Below are positions 1 to 8,621 of a stretch of DNA of 53,746 nt, one piece after another (the stretch's first letter is position 1; the number at the start of each line of letters is the position of its first letter). The position numbers were made by a program, and so were the translations under genes. Source of the stretch: Enterococcus canintestini (GTDB lineage: Bacteria > Bacillota > Bacilli > Lactobacillales > Enterococcaceae); contig NZ_JXKG01000018.1 in NCBI RefSeq assembly GCF_001885735.1, positions 1 through 53,746 on the forward strand, given 5' to 3'. A model generated the notes under the pieces. The model saw nothing but the letters and a program-made list of their open reading frames with translations, had not been told where the DNA came from and did not search any database.

Positions 1-336
1 TACTTTATTGACATCTATCCATTGTAAATGGTGCTGCAAATTGTATTCAGGAACTTTAGGTAGCGTGTAATAACCGCCAATGTAATTGTGTCCTTTTTTC
101 GTTAAATAATGAAATGAATTCTTACCAATCCTAGACGATTTTATAAGCTCGTTATCTCTAAGAAATCGTAAGGCATCTTCAACAGCTCTTTTGGAAGCAA
201 TCGTTTCAATAGAAAAGAAATCGAATAATTGTTGGTTTAAGACTACTCTTAATTCATGAAGTAAACATAAAATGATTAAACTAGTTTTGTTACTTGATTT
301 ATAATCTAAATAGTAATTGTAAAGCAATGCTTTCAA
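1..336 (-). CDS. Replication-relaxation (Replic_Relax-like) winged-helix protein, N-terminal part, cut by window edge
   Basis: The reading frame is open from a TTG at 336 down to base 1, giving 112 residues of the N-terminus; the rest lies outside the window. It starts LKALLYNYYLDYKSS and contains a helix-turn-helix-like stretch followed by YLTKKGHNYIGGYYTLPKVPEYN, which resembles the 'TKKGYxYI...LPKVPEYxLxH' signature I associate with replication-relaxation proteins found beside transfer genes in Firmicute plasmids and ICEs. No ATG is available. An AGGAG lies 12 nt upstream of the TTG (9 nt from an ATT codon one position earlier), so the exact start is uncertain. It is on the same strand as the transfer genes and follows the candidate oriT region. 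Family assignment is from memory of the motif. Confidence 0.6.
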   Translation of the reverse strand, partial: MKALLYNYYLDYKSSNKTSLIILCLLHELRVVLNQQLFDFFSIETIASKRAVEDALRFLRDNELIKSSRIGKNSFHYLTKKGHNYIGGYYTLPKVPEYNLQHHLQWIDVNKV

Positions 337-361
337 AATATCACCGCACTCCTAAAAAGGT

Positions 362-519
362 ACAAATAGGCATTGCCTATTTGTTTCATTGAAAAAGAGT
401 TTCTTAAACAACGTGTAGAAACTCTTTTTCGACTCTTAAGTCCTCCAAGTTTGAGGATTTAGGAGATTGTTGCTCTGAGCGATAGCCCCTTCAAGGTTTG
501 GTGAAGGGGCGTCTATCGC
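362..519. repeat. Cluster of three hairpins between the coupling-protein gene and the replication-relaxation gene
   Basis: Three separate inverted repeats follow each other. The first has a 10-bp stem and 3-nt loop (362-371 / 375-384). The second has a perfect 14-bp stem (391-404 / 417-430) with A- and T-rich ends, so it could end transcription in either direction. The third has an 8-bp GC-rich inner stem (486-493 / 502-509) extended by a 7-bp outer stem (479-485 / 513-519) across a 3-nt bulge. No credible gene lies here. The copies of TCATCTTTTGA at about 532-557 form a short direct repeat just beyond. Confidence 0.75.
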
Positions 520-623
520 AAGGGGTAGTTGTTCATCTTTTGACCTTCATCTTTTGAACTTATCTCTTGAACTTAATTATTATTATCCTTACTTCTATCT
601 CATATATTTTTCTCTATTCTGTT

Positions 624-764
624 TGTCCTCGGCGCTTGGTATTTTTTTCGTAGTTGTAAAATTCCTGACCATTTTCGCTTATAAGGGGTTTTAACCCACG
701 TTGAGCGAAAATGGTCAGGAATTTTACAGGCGGAGAAACCCTTTAATACCAAGCGCCGAGGACA
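624..764. repeat. 141-bp nested inverted repeat (20-bp outer, 25-bp inner, 5-bp central stems)
   Basis: Outer arms 624-643 and 745-764 are perfect 20-bp inverted copies. Inner arms 655-679 and 704-728 are perfect 25-bp inverted copies. A small GGGTT/AACCC stem (686-690 / 693-697) sits in the centre. The single strand could fold into one long interrupted hairpin. It lies just downstream of the coupling-protein gene and beside four iterons, where an origin of transfer or control site would fit. A small MITE-like insertion is an alternative; no clear target duplication is visible at its ends. Confidence 0.8.
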
Positions 765-781
765 CATCACTAAAATATCAA

Positions 782-822
782 AACCACGGTATAACCACGG
801 CGTAACCACGGTATAACCACGG
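782..822. repeat. Four 11-bp direct repeats (AACCACGG core)
   Basis: AACCACGG occurs at 782-789, 793-800, 804-811 and 815-822, exactly 11 bp apart (about one helical turn), separated by TAT, CGT and TAT. This regular phasing is typical of protein-binding iterons. They end 11 bp before the stop codon of the coupling-protein gene and flank the large nested inverted repeat, so the whole 362-822 stretch looks like a processing or control region. Confidence 0.8.
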
Positions 823-833
823 ATTTATGCACA

Positions 834-3113
834 TCATTTATTTTCATTTGATTTATTCTTTTGCAGCCAATTGAGTGCGTTTCGTACGTAAACCGTTTGT
901 GGCGGCTCGTCTACATTCTTGGCAGTACGTGACACAATGAACTCACCTGTACGCAACGCTTTAATCGCATTTGGGTTAATTTTGAAGCGGTCGACGTTTC
1001 GTTTTGTTCCACGTTCGCCTGTCCAATCAGCTTTTCCGACATCAGAATATCCTTCTTCTTGTTCAATCATGCTCGTTACCTCAATGTCTTCATAGGTACC
1101 CATTGTGTTACTCCAATACTCTGCTTCGCCAGTCTCATTCGTCTTTCCAATAATCAATGTATTTACATTTCCGACAAGCTGCTCTTGTAATTTATCGCCC
1201 AGTTTGGCAATATCTGCCATGGTTTGTGGGGAAAAAATGGCGTGGACACCTGCACCACGGCCTTTGTTTACCATGTCGATAAACGCTTCGTTTAAGTAAG
1301 AAGCGGGCTCATCAAAGAGTACCAGTATGCCTTTACTTTGGTTTTTTCGATACATTTCTGACGCAAAATAATTGACGTCCCCCACAAGCATTTGTGCTAA
1401 TGTACGAATGTATTCTTTGTAAATCAATCCATTTAATGAGACATAAACAATCTCATTTTGACGAGCGATTTCTTGAATATCTAGTTTGTTTTCTGCGCCT
1501 TTTGTATCAAATAGTTCCCCCAATTTGCTATCAAGTAACATGTTTAAATTGGTCTGTAATGCTTCGGAAGTAGCGTACAAATAAAACGGAGAGTCTTTGT
1601 GTTCATAGCGAATAAACAATCGTTCAAACAATTTCCGCTTGACGTTCTCTCCTGTTTCCTCATTTTTTGGTAGGTACTTAAGATTCCTTTTGAGTAACAG
1701 ATAATACGAATCTAAATCCAATGTTTCACGATTAAGAACAATCGTTTCTGTCTCTGGTTGTGTGTCTCCTTGTTGGAAAATGTTTCTAAATTTACTATCT
1801 TTTACTTGCGATTTTTTCACTTCTTCTTGGTTCTCATTCTCCGTTTGAACGCCTGAATCATCAAGTATTTGTGTTACTTCTTTTGCTGCTTTTTTCTTTG
1901 GACGCTCACTTTTTTTCTCTACCTCAATCTCAAATAACTTGGGATTATTGGGTAAGATAGCGTCCGCAAACAAGTGCAGAACGTTTCTAGGAAGCAAGAA
2001 TTTTTGCACAAAAGGCAAACTTCTTTCGATACCTGTGGTTGTTTCGGTGTCACCTGATAGGTGGACATCAGCACCTTTAAACTCGTCTAATAATTGAATA
2101 GTGACTTGCAAAAGAGCTTTTGCGGCGCCTGAATAAAAGACGCTCTCTGTCTCTGCTAAGGTAACCAGCTTATCTCGAATCGATATGTCATTCCCATGTT
2201 CTACTGGGTTGTATCGCATATCCCCATCATCTGTAAACGCTCGTACTTCTTTATCGTAATAGCCAGCAATCGCTTGCATGGCTTCCAATGTATCTCGTGC
2301 GCCTTTACCATCAATCAGTATTGCTGGCATATTGAATTTAGCAGCATATTGAACGAATAATTGAAGCAAAACAGTCTTCCCTGAACCAGTGGTTGCTGGG
2401 ATTAACGCATGTTGATTGAACTCGTCAAAGTCCATGATATATGGCAGCCCAAACTCACTTGTCCCTATAAGAAATTGTTTTTTTAGTTGTTCATACAACG
2501 CAAAGTCCATGGTTTCAATGGCAGTTTCATACGCACGTTCATGTTCTTCTGTATATCGTTGCGATTCTTTAAACTTCTCTTTCTTTCGTTTCTTGTAGTC
2601 TTTGGATTGTAGAATTTGCTTGCGCTCATCTTCTTTTGACACGACTTTCCGCTTGGCGATAAATGCTGAAAATGAAACAAAGATACTGCCCATGCCACAC
2701 CCACCAAGCACTAATGCGACGATTGTTTCCCAGCTAAATTGTAGGCTCGTGTGTAACAAATTAAGTGGAAAAAAGAGATAGGCGGAAAAGTAGCCACGTG
2801 GAATCCATAAAGTAAAACTAAGTAGATTAAGGACAAAAAAGAGAAAGGCTAGGCTAAAAAAAAGAGAGCTTCCACGCTTTAGGAAGCTCTCATAATCCAT
2901 ATCATAGACATGGGCTGCTTTCTCTTTCTTATCAATCGTTTGTACCACTAACAAAGGAATAACGCCCGCAAATGAAAAGGGATAAAGCAACACCCCGACA
3001 AAACAAAAGGCAAGGAGTAGTTGCTGGTATTTTGTCCGTTGTGGAGGTTGGTTGGTTCCTTTTGAAGGATTTTTTGACTGAAACAGTCCATTAAAAAAAT
3101 TATTTTCTTGCAC
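834..3113 (-). CDS. VirD4/TraG-type coupling ATPase of the conjugation system
   Basis: 759 residues. Hydrophobic segments fall near residues 35-60, 85-110 and 135-160, followed by a cytoplasmic ATPase. The Walker A motif (TTGSGKT) lies near residue 240 and a Walker B-like ILVLFDEP near residue 600. Type IV coupling proteins hand the relaxase-DNA complex to the secretion channel at the inner membrane. A charged Lys/Glu-rich insert near residues 400-460 is probably a linker. The start overlaps the end of the VirB6-like gene by 14 bp, so the two are probably translationally coupled. FtsK/TcpA-like relatives are the alternative family name; the ATPase role is secure. Confidence 0.85.
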   Translation of the reverse strand: MQENNFFNGLFQSKNPSKGTNQPPQRTKYQQLLLAFCFVGVLLYPFSFAGVIPLLVVQTIDKKEKAAHVYDMDYESFLKRGSSLFFSLAFLFFVLNLLSFTLWIPRGYFSAYLFFPLNLLHTSLQFSWETIVALVLGGCGMGSIFVSFSAFIAKRKVVSKEDERKQILQSKDYKKRKKEKFKESQRYTEEHERAYETAIETMDFALYEQLKKQFLIGTSEFGLPYIMDFDEFNQHALIPATTGSGKTVLLQLFVQYAAKFNMPAILIDGKGARDTLEAMQAIAGYYDKEVRAFTDDGDMRYNPVEHGNDISIRDKLVTLAETESVFYSGAAKALLQVTIQLLDEFKGADVHLSGDTETTTGIERSLPFVQKFLLPRNVLHLFADAILPNNPKLFEIEVEKKSERPKKKAAKEVTQILDDSGVQTENENQEEVKKSQVKDSKFRNIFQQGDTQPETETIVLNRETLDLDSYYLLLKRNLKYLPKNEETGENVKRKLFERLFIRYEHKDSPFYLYATSEALQTNLNMLLDSKLGELFDTKGAENKLDIQEIARQNEIVYVSLNGLIYKEYIRTLAQMLVGDVNYFASEMYRKNQSKGILVLFDEPASYLNEAFIDMVNKGRGAGVHAIFSPQTMADIAKLGDKLQEQLVGNVNTLIIGKTNETGEAEYWSNTMGTYEDIEVTSMIEQEEGYSDVGKADWTGERGTKRNVDRFKINPNAIKALRTGEFIVSRTAKNVDEPPQTVYVRNALNWLQKNKSNENK

Positions 3114-5460
3114 GAGCTCGTCTCATTCCTTTCGTTGGATTTTTTGCAGAAGGTGGGGCTGGCTTAGTTTTAATGGTTCGACGACCAGCTGTCCCGTTCT
3201 TTGCTTTTTTTACTTTTACAGGTGGTGCATTTCGTTTGGCCATGCGTGTAATCGGTGGCACAACGGTTGTCGTCGGACGACTTTCTGTTGCTTGAACTTT
3301 CGGTGATGGTTGGTCAATGACTTGTTGAACAGCTTGCATTTTTTGACGAACAGGTGCTTTATATCGCAATGGACTGCCCCCCGTTCCGTTTAAGGAGCGT
3401 CCTCTTGATTGGCTGTTGGTTTTAGGTGTAATCGTTGTATTGGCAGGTTTTTGCCCAATCGTTCGGTGTTGGCTACGGGCGACTGACCGATTGTTTGTCG
3501 CTTGCCGCTGTTTGGTTCCCGTCTGTGCAGCTTCTGTCTTAGCCAGCGCTTGTTTTTGCCCTTGACGACGTGTCGCTGAACGTTGACCGTCGACGCTTCC
3601 TTTTCGTGATTGTCCTATCCGTCGGTTGTTTTGAAGGATTTGTGTCCCTTGTTGTTTCTCTCTTGGGTCGGATTTTCCGTCTGCTAACGGGGTTCCTTTC
3701 CTCAAGTTTTGATTGGCTGCCACAAGTGCCGCTGCTGTTTGCAAATTCTCCTTGTCGTAGGCTTTGCGCTGACGTTGACGAGCAAGCTGTTGTTGTTCCT
3801 TCGATTCTTGCTGGCGTCCTTTTTCGTGTAGATTTTGCAGATTCTGTTGCACTTTTTCCACACTGTTAGGGGCTTTGTGCTGTGCTTTTGGTTTTAACTC
3901 ACGTCGTAAGGCACTGCGCTTGGCTTCTCGTTCTTTCACGGGTTTTTGTTTCAATCCAAGCTCTTGTTTTCCTCGTTTTTTCGCTTCTTCTTGGCGTTTT
4001 CTCAGTGCGGCTTTTCGTTCTTCTTTGGCTTGTTTGCGGTGTTCTTTGTTGGCTGCCTTCTGTTCTTTTGCAGCTTCACGCATTTTCTTTTCGGTACTAA
4101 ATGGGTGGGTTGCAAACGCCATTGCGTCGGCTAAAGAGACCCTTCCAGTAAACAGACTACCTAAGAATTTACGGAAGATATACAAACCTAATGGCGTCAA
4201 CAAGTAAATTAAAATCGTTAAGATTTTTTGCCATGGATTATCAACCGCGTTACTTAATTGAAACCCTAAAGACAGAAACGTAGCAAAGAAGATACAGGCA
4301 AAGCCAGTCATAGCTTTCATAAAAATGGTCATGCCAAATGCTTTGAAATAATTCACAAAGACATTGATTCCTATCATGAATAATCCAACTAAAAGAAGAA
4401 TTGGTAAAAGCGGTAATAAGAATATCTGTAAAACCGCTATGACGAGACGAACAAAGCAAAGGACAAAATACACAATCGTTTGAATCAAATTCACGACAAT
4501 GTAAAACAGTCCGTAGAAAGTATTATCCAAGTTCTTGTAATACTGAACGTTTCGATTCTTAAGCTCTTCTGCTTCATATTTTGTGATGTCTTCATGAAGT
4601 TTAATATTCTCATCATTGGTCACATCATTATCCAGTAAAATGTTGATACGGTCGTATTCCGAGTCTTTGTATTCGACTTGTTTTTTACGAATGGTTTCAG
4701 GATTAGACGTACCATAATTCATCAGTAAATAAGGTTCATAGACATTGGTGTAAAATACACGAGAAGCAATCAACTCTCCTGCGCTTTTCATGCGGTCATT
4801 AACGTTCCCATCTTTACTTTCTGGGACACTTTCACCATTTAATACGGGATTGACTTTTACAAATGCCGCTTCAATTTGTTTGTCTGCGTCAAACATTTGG
4901 TTGAACAACGAATCGGACGTGTTGGCGTCTTTGCAAACGGAAAGACCTGTAAAGATAAGGATTGTCATTAGAAAGACACGTAGCGCTTGGCGAAATCGCT
5001 GCTCACCAATGAATTTAATTCCCATAATTAACGTAACAAACCCAATTCCTATCGTTCCAGCAATACTCAACATGTTTCCTGCGATATTGGAGGTCAATTG
5101 TTGAATAGGTTGTTTAATCGGTGTGACAACGTCCATACTAAAAAGAAACTTGACCATTTCAGCATTGAATTGACCAAGTCCTTTAACACCAGACCATGTA
5201 AAATTCTTTAATATAGCAGAGGCATTGGTAATTGCTTCACTTATTCCAGATAAACTTTCTTTGGGTTTATCTTGGGTCATTAATTCAAACGAATTATCCT
5301 TGTAATTCTCGTAAATGGTATCTACGTCTGTGGTAGGTTCTCTGATAATAACCTTATTTTCATCGGGTTCTGGTGCCGCAAACACGGGCGTAGATTGTGT
5401 AAACATAAAAAAACAGCCTACAAAAAGTAGGACTGTCAATAATAGTGATTTCTTTTTCAA
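3100..5460 (-). CDS. VirB6/TrbL-like multispanning membrane protein of the transfer channel (CD3337/EF1877-like)
   Basis: 786 residues. A signal peptide (about 1-28, ending VFAA) is followed by an extracellular stretch, paired membrane segments near 125-175, and a dense block of helices near 330-450. The last 320 residues are hydrophilic and very rich in Lys, Arg and Gln. This layout fits the large polytopic subunit found between VirB4 and the coupling protein in Tn916/Tcp-type systems (Orf15-like; the CD3337/EF1877 family by memory). It probably forms the membrane channel, and the basic tail may contact DNA or partner ATPases. It lies upstream of and overlaps the coupling-protein gene. Confidence 0.75.
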   Translation of the reverse strand: MKKKSLLLTVLLFVGCFFMFTQSTPVFAAPEPDENKVIIREPTTDVDTIYENYKDNSFELMTQDKPKESLSGISEAITNASAILKNFTWSGVKGLGQFNAEMVKFLFSMDVVTPIKQPIQQLTSNIAGNMLSIAGTIGIGFVTLIMGIKFIGEQRFRQALRVFLMTILIFTGLSVCKDANTSDSLFNQMFDADKQIEAAFVKVNPVLNGESVPESKDGNVNDRMKSAGELIASRVFYTNVYEPYLLMNYGTSNPETIRKKQVEYKDSEYDRINILLDNDVTNDENIKLHEDITKYEAEELKNRNVQYYKNLDNTFYGLFYIVVNLIQTIVYFVLCFVRLVIAVLQIFLLPLLPILLLVGLFMIGINVFVNYFKAFGMTIFMKAMTGFACIFFATFLSLGFQLSNAVDNPWQKILTILIYLLTPLGLYIFRKFLGSLFTGRVSLADAMAFATHPFSTEKKMREAAKEQKAANKEHRKQAKEERKAALRKRQEEAKKRGKQELGLKQKPVKEREAKRSALRRELKPKAQHKAPNSVEKVQQNLQNLHEKGRQQESKEQQQLARQRQRKAYDKENLQTAAALVAANQNLRKGTPLADGKSDPREKQQGTQILQNNRRIGQSRKGSVDGQRSATRRQGQKQALAKTEAAQTGTKQRQATNNRSVARSQHRTIGQKPANTTITPKTNSQSRGRSLNGTGGSPLRYKAPVRQKMQAVQQVIDQPSPKVQATESRPTTTVVPPITRMAKRNAPPVKVKKAKNGTAGRRTIKTKPAPPSAKNPTKGMRRARARK

Positions 5461-5472
5461 AGGATCACCTCA

Positions 5473-5823
5473 TTATTTCTGGTTTATTTTGGTTAAGGAC
5501 ACGTCTTTTTCACCATTTTTTGCTGTTATACTGCCGTTTTTTTCTTTTACGTCTGTTAAAATTGTTGTACTAATTCCTTCTAAAGTAATAGTTAACTTTT
5601 TATCTTTTTCGTCATACTTGTAACTACCACCATAGCTAGAACTATTTTCTGTTACGTTTATTTGATTATCATCATAAAAGGTCAATTTAGTTGATACTCC
5701 AAATCCTTCGCCTTCCCATTCTCCACCATCAGCAGTCAATGTATCTTTAATAGAGTTTCCTCCACAACCAGTTAAAAGCAAGATACCTACAAATCCAATA
5801 ATCCAAAGAAGTATTTTTTTCAT
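5473..5823 (-). CDS. Small lipoprotein of unknown function
   Basis: 116 residues. It starts with a short basic N-terminus, a hydrophobic core and the lipobox LTGC (Cys about residue 20), so it should be lipidated and held on the outer face of the membrane. The remainder is polar, with alternating short strands (TLTADGGEWEGEG, KLTITLEGIS) that suggest a small beta fold. It sits 12 bp upstream of the VirB6-like gene on the same strand, and its start faces the divergent Fst-type toxin gene across a short gap. I do not recognise a family. Transfer-operon lipoproteins sometimes exclude a second incoming element, but nothing here proves that. Confidence 0.7.
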   Translation of the reverse strand: MKKILLWIIGFVGILLLTGCGGNSIKDTLTADGGEWEGEGFGVSTKLTFYDDNQINVTENSSSYGGSYKYDEKDKKLTITLEGISTTILTDVKEKNGSITAKNGEKDVSLTKINQK

Positions 5824-5854
5824 ATGAATCCCCCTAATTAAAATAGTTTTACGA

Positions 5855-5860
5855 TATAAT
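5855..5860 (+). promoter_or_regulatory. Probable -10 box (TATAAT) of the Fst-type toxin mRNA
   Basis: A consensus TATAAT lies about 50 nt before the toxin start codon. No good -35 hexamer is visible at 16-18 nt. The transcript would begin near 5865 and carry a 5' hairpin (CAGTC/GACTG, 5880-5893) directly before the ribosome binding site. Confidence 0.5.
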
Positions 5861-5909
5861 AAAGTGTCGCCTTATCCGACAGTCTTGCGACTGGAAGGAG
5901 GTGTATACC

Positions 5910-5996
5910 ATGTTTCAAGAATTTCTTTGCCCCCTTCTTGTCGGCATATTCATTGCCTTATTCGAGTATTGGCTGAATAAGCGAAACAAGAAGTAA
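5910..5996 (+). CDS. fst-like: Fst-family type I toxin (28-residue membrane peptide)
   Basis: ATG at 5910 after a strong GGAAGGAGG encodes 28 residues, beginning MFQEFLCPLLVGIF and ending in a charged tail (WLNKRNKK). The Pro-Leu-x-Val-Gly-hydrophobic core followed by a hydrophilic C-terminus is the pattern of Fst/Ldr toxins, which insert in the membrane and kill cells that lose the antisense RNA. The surroundings match a par locus: a convergent terminator at 6029-6062 and a direct repeat overlapping the start codon with a second copy at 6064-6087. It is encoded against the transfer genes and likely works as an addiction module stabilising the element. Confidence 0.85.
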   Translation: MFQEFLCPLLVGIFIALFEYWLNKRNKK

Positions 5997-6028
5997 AACA
6001 TGTAAAGAGGCGACATCAGCCCACAGAA

Positions 6029-6062
6029 AAACCCCTAGAGAATCCGACCTCTCTAGGGGTTT
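6029..6062. terminator. Bidirectional terminator shared by toxin mRNA and antisense RNA
   Basis: A perfect 12-bp inverted repeat (6029-6040 / 6051-6062) with a 10-nt loop, with A-rich and T-rich outer ends, works in both directions. In Fst par loci the toxin mRNA (RNA I) and the antitoxin RNA (RNA II) end convergently in such an element, and its stem provides complementarity between the two RNAs. Confidence 0.8.
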
Positions 6063-6092
6063 CGTGTACACCATGTTCCTTCTTTGCACCCC
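6030..6092 (-). ncRNA. Predicted antisense RNA II of the Fst-type toxin
   Basis: A TATACT box on the minus strand (bases 6094-6099) would start a short RNA reading leftward through 6092-6030 and ending in the shared terminator. Its 5' part contains the second copy of the direct repeat (6064-6079 resembles 5901-5916 with two differences; the TTCTTTGC at 6080-6087 repeats 5923-5930). Because the two RNAs run in opposite directions, these repeats make them complementary over the toxin's ribosome binding site and start codon. The exact ends and the -35 box are inferred. Confidence 0.65.
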
Positions 6093-6119
6093 TAGTATAC
6101 CACAATTTTCTTGTTATTT

Positions 6120-8612
6120 CTAGGAACTTTGTTCTAATGCAAGCGCCACTTGGGTCGCTTCGTCTTCTTTATTGGTAGAAGAAATCGCAAGTAACCAGCT
6201 ATCAAATAACACATCAATGGCAATCGGTTGATTTCGTCCTCTGTGGTCTTGGAAAAGACACGTCCCTGATTTTAGTTCATTCATTAGCTGAACGTTGGCG
6301 CTATTAGGTTCCATACCAAAGAAGTGTAACACTTTTTCTTGTGCTTCTTTTTGATTTGGACGAAAGGCAAACTTATACGATAACAATTCCTTCTTGTCTT
6401 CTCTATCATAATCCATAAACGCTTGAGTGACAAGGTATATATCTGTCATGTTCGCACGTCCCTTCCGTAAACTATCTTCAATTAAGAATCGTCCTTGAGC
6501 GGTATCTTCAAAGCCTTTGGCTTCATCAAAAATAATCGCTGCGTCTTCGTTTTTGTCCGTGGAGAAAATGTATGTCATTTTCATTATGACTTCCATAATG
6601 GACATGCCAGCGATTTGTTCATTATTTAGATTTTTTGCCTCTATTTCTTCCTGTGTGGGGATTTGTAATCCTTGGGTACCCAATACATTGATTTGATTTT
6701 CAAAGCGAATCGGTTCGCTATAATCGTTTCCTAAAAGGATTTTGCCTAACCCTACATTATAGCCTGAAATTAATTTGGCTAGTTTTGGGTCTTTTTCTCG
6801 AATGACCTCAATCACCTTCGTTAAGTGTTTCTTTCCTTTGCCACTCATAACTGTTTCTACCGCTTCTAAAATCAACGTTTTCTTATCACTGGAGGTATGG
6901 CTGTCCGTGTTGACTTCTCCAAAATTTTCCAAAACGTTGCGGGCAGTTTGAATCGCTTGTTCTCTTGGTAAAAACAATAATGGGTCAAGCATTCCTCGAT
7001 ATTTTTCCTCATTCGATAAAGAAATGAAATTAATTCGCTCAAACAACGCTTTAAATTCAGGAATGTAGCCAAATTTTTCTAATGCTTTTCGGAAAAAAAC
7101 TTCCGTTTCATTTTTTGGGTCAACGTAAAGGATTTTTTGTCCTAAAAAAGTGAGCCACAAGAAAATATATTTCACCAATACAGATTTTCCCTGACCCGGC
7201 GGACCGATAATCAACGTATTTCCGTTAGTATGTTGGGCGCCTTCAATGGCTCGTTTCGTTAAATTCGGAAAAAACCAAATGATTTTACTCGATAACGATA
7301 ACGCATGTTGAACGGATTTAAACTTCTTCGCTGTAATCACTCGACCAAGTGGCATACCATAGCGATTCCCCACCTCTTTTTCAAGGTCAAGTCCAAAATC
7401 AGCCACATAGCCTGTGGTAACCACTTGTTCATAGCTCTTAAATTTGCTGACACTCCCGATTAAGCATTGATTGAAAAGGGTCAGTTGGTCAACAAGTGGA
7501 CGATAGACCTTGTAAGCTGTACCATCAAGAACAAATTCTACTTCTTTGATTCGTTCTTCTAGCTCTTTTTTGCTTTCTGCCGCTAATACAAACGTAATTG
7601 TCATGCGACACAAGCGACGTTCTTTGCTTTTTAATCGCTCATTAAGGTCTCTCAACCGTTCTTCCCCGAACAATACGACCTCATCATCATCTAAAATGCC
7701 GTCAACGGTTTCTTGGTCTTTGTCCTGTTCAAAAATTCGCTTTCTCATTTTATGCACGTGTCGACGGTCTTTATCCTCATGGTCAAATGTCACTCGTACA
7801 TGTGTTTCAATCGGCGAAGACAAGCTATCCTGTAAATTTTGAACAAATGCGCTCCCAAACATACTGGTAGGAACGTCCGTTAATGTTAGAAAAGATAGAT
7901 AATGTGTCTTCCCTAACTGTTCGACGGTTAGATAACCACTATGATTTTCAATCACCCCTTCGGTCATTTCTTCTACAAGTAATTCACGTTGTGGTAAGCG
8001 TGTATTTGCACGGTGGAAGAAATAATAAAAAAGACGACCCATTGTTTTTGTATCTAAACGTTCTATTTGTTTGTAATTCGCTAAGTCATTGTATAATTGT
8101 TTTTCTGCTTTGCGAAACGTTGATAAAAGGACACTTCTTGGCACTTTTTGTCCTGTCAAACGGTGAATCAATCGTCCACACATATCTTTAAACAATTCAA
8201 CGTATTCTAAAGGGTTGGCTACTTGAATAGGTGTGGTAAAACGGACAAATAAATACGTGTTGTACTGGTTCATTTGTACTTCGTCCTGCAAAATTTCTCC
8301 TGCTTGTCGAAAATAAGTTTCCCCAAGGTCTGAAAAACTTCCTCGTACGAGTTTGTCAATGGTTTCTTCTACATGGTCTTCTAAGTCAAAGTATTCAGGA
8401 ATATTCATTAAATGATATTCGTAATTGTCATGTTCAAATAATCCCTCCCCATCTTCAATGTACTCCTTAAAAAAATCTAAATCATTTAAAGGGAAAACTT
8501 GGTGGGCGATTTTGTAGCCTACCCAAACTTCTTGCGTTTCTGTAAAAACAAAGTTCTCTGTCATTGCTTCCACTGGAAAAGCTAATCGAGGTTCTTTCTT
8601 TTTTAGTGCCAC
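6120..8612 (-). CDS. VirB4-type ATPase of the conjugative secretion system
   Basis: 830 residues. The N-terminal half is the variable VirB4 domain. The C-terminal ATPase has Walker A GPPGQGKS near residues 470-477 and Walker B IIFDEAKGF near 692-700, followed by a conserved RKGRAN...VTQ segment. VirB4 proteins power assembly of the channel and are the most conserved part of Tn916/ICEBs1/Tcp-type systems (Orf16/ConE/TcpF). Translation starts with GTG at 8612, preceded by GAGGTGATGGG, 9 bp after the TcpE-like stop codon. After this gene the operon is interrupted by the oppositely oriented toxin locus. Confidence 0.92.
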   Translation of the reverse strand: MALKKKEPRLAFPVEAMTENFVFTETQEVWVGYKIAHQVFPLNDLDFFKEYIEDGEGLFEHDNYEYHLMNIPEYFDLEDHVEETIDKLVRGSFSDLGETYFRQAGEILQDEVQMNQYNTYLFVRFTTPIQVANPLEYVELFKDMCGRLIHRLTGQKVPRSVLLSTFRKAEKQLYNDLANYKQIERLDTKTMGRLFYYFFHRANTRLPQRELLVEEMTEGVIENHSGYLTVEQLGKTHYLSFLTLTDVPTSMFGSAFVQNLQDSLSSPIETHVRVTFDHEDKDRRHVHKMRKRIFEQDKDQETVDGILDDDEVVLFGEERLRDLNERLKSKERRLCRMTITFVLAAESKKELEERIKEVEFVLDGTAYKVYRPLVDQLTLFNQCLIGSVSKFKSYEQVVTTGYVADFGLDLEKEVGNRYGMPLGRVITAKKFKSVQHALSLSSKIIWFFPNLTKRAIEGAQHTNGNTLIIGPPGQGKSVLVKYIFLWLTFLGQKILYVDPKNETEVFFRKALEKFGYIPEFKALFERINFISLSNEEKYRGMLDPLLFLPREQAIQTARNVLENFGEVNTDSHTSSDKKTLILEAVETVMSGKGKKHLTKVIEVIREKDPKLAKLISGYNVGLGKILLGNDYSEPIRFENQINVLGTQGLQIPTQEEIEAKNLNNEQIAGMSIMEVIMKMTYIFSTDKNEDAAIIFDEAKGFEDTAQGRFLIEDSLRKGRANMTDIYLVTQAFMDYDREDKKELLSYKFAFRPNQKEAQEKVLHFFGMEPNSANVQLMNELKSGTCLFQDHRGRNQPIAIDVLFDSWLLAISSTNKEDEATQVALALEQSS

Positions 8613-8621
8613 CCCATCACC

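Noticed and set aside
600..809. 69-codon open frame on the minus strand
   Set aside because: It runs through both arms of the nested inverted repeat and the iterons; no ribosome binding site and an implausible composition.
782..822. CRISPR-like short direct repeats
   Set aside because: Repeats are only 8 bp with 3-bp separators and no cas genes; they are iterons.
3570..4207. Long plus-strand open frames opposite the VirB6-like gene
   Set aside because: They mirror the Lys/Arg/Gln-rich tail of the real gene, have no ribosome binding sites and give low-complexity Leu/Phe/Cys-rich proteins.
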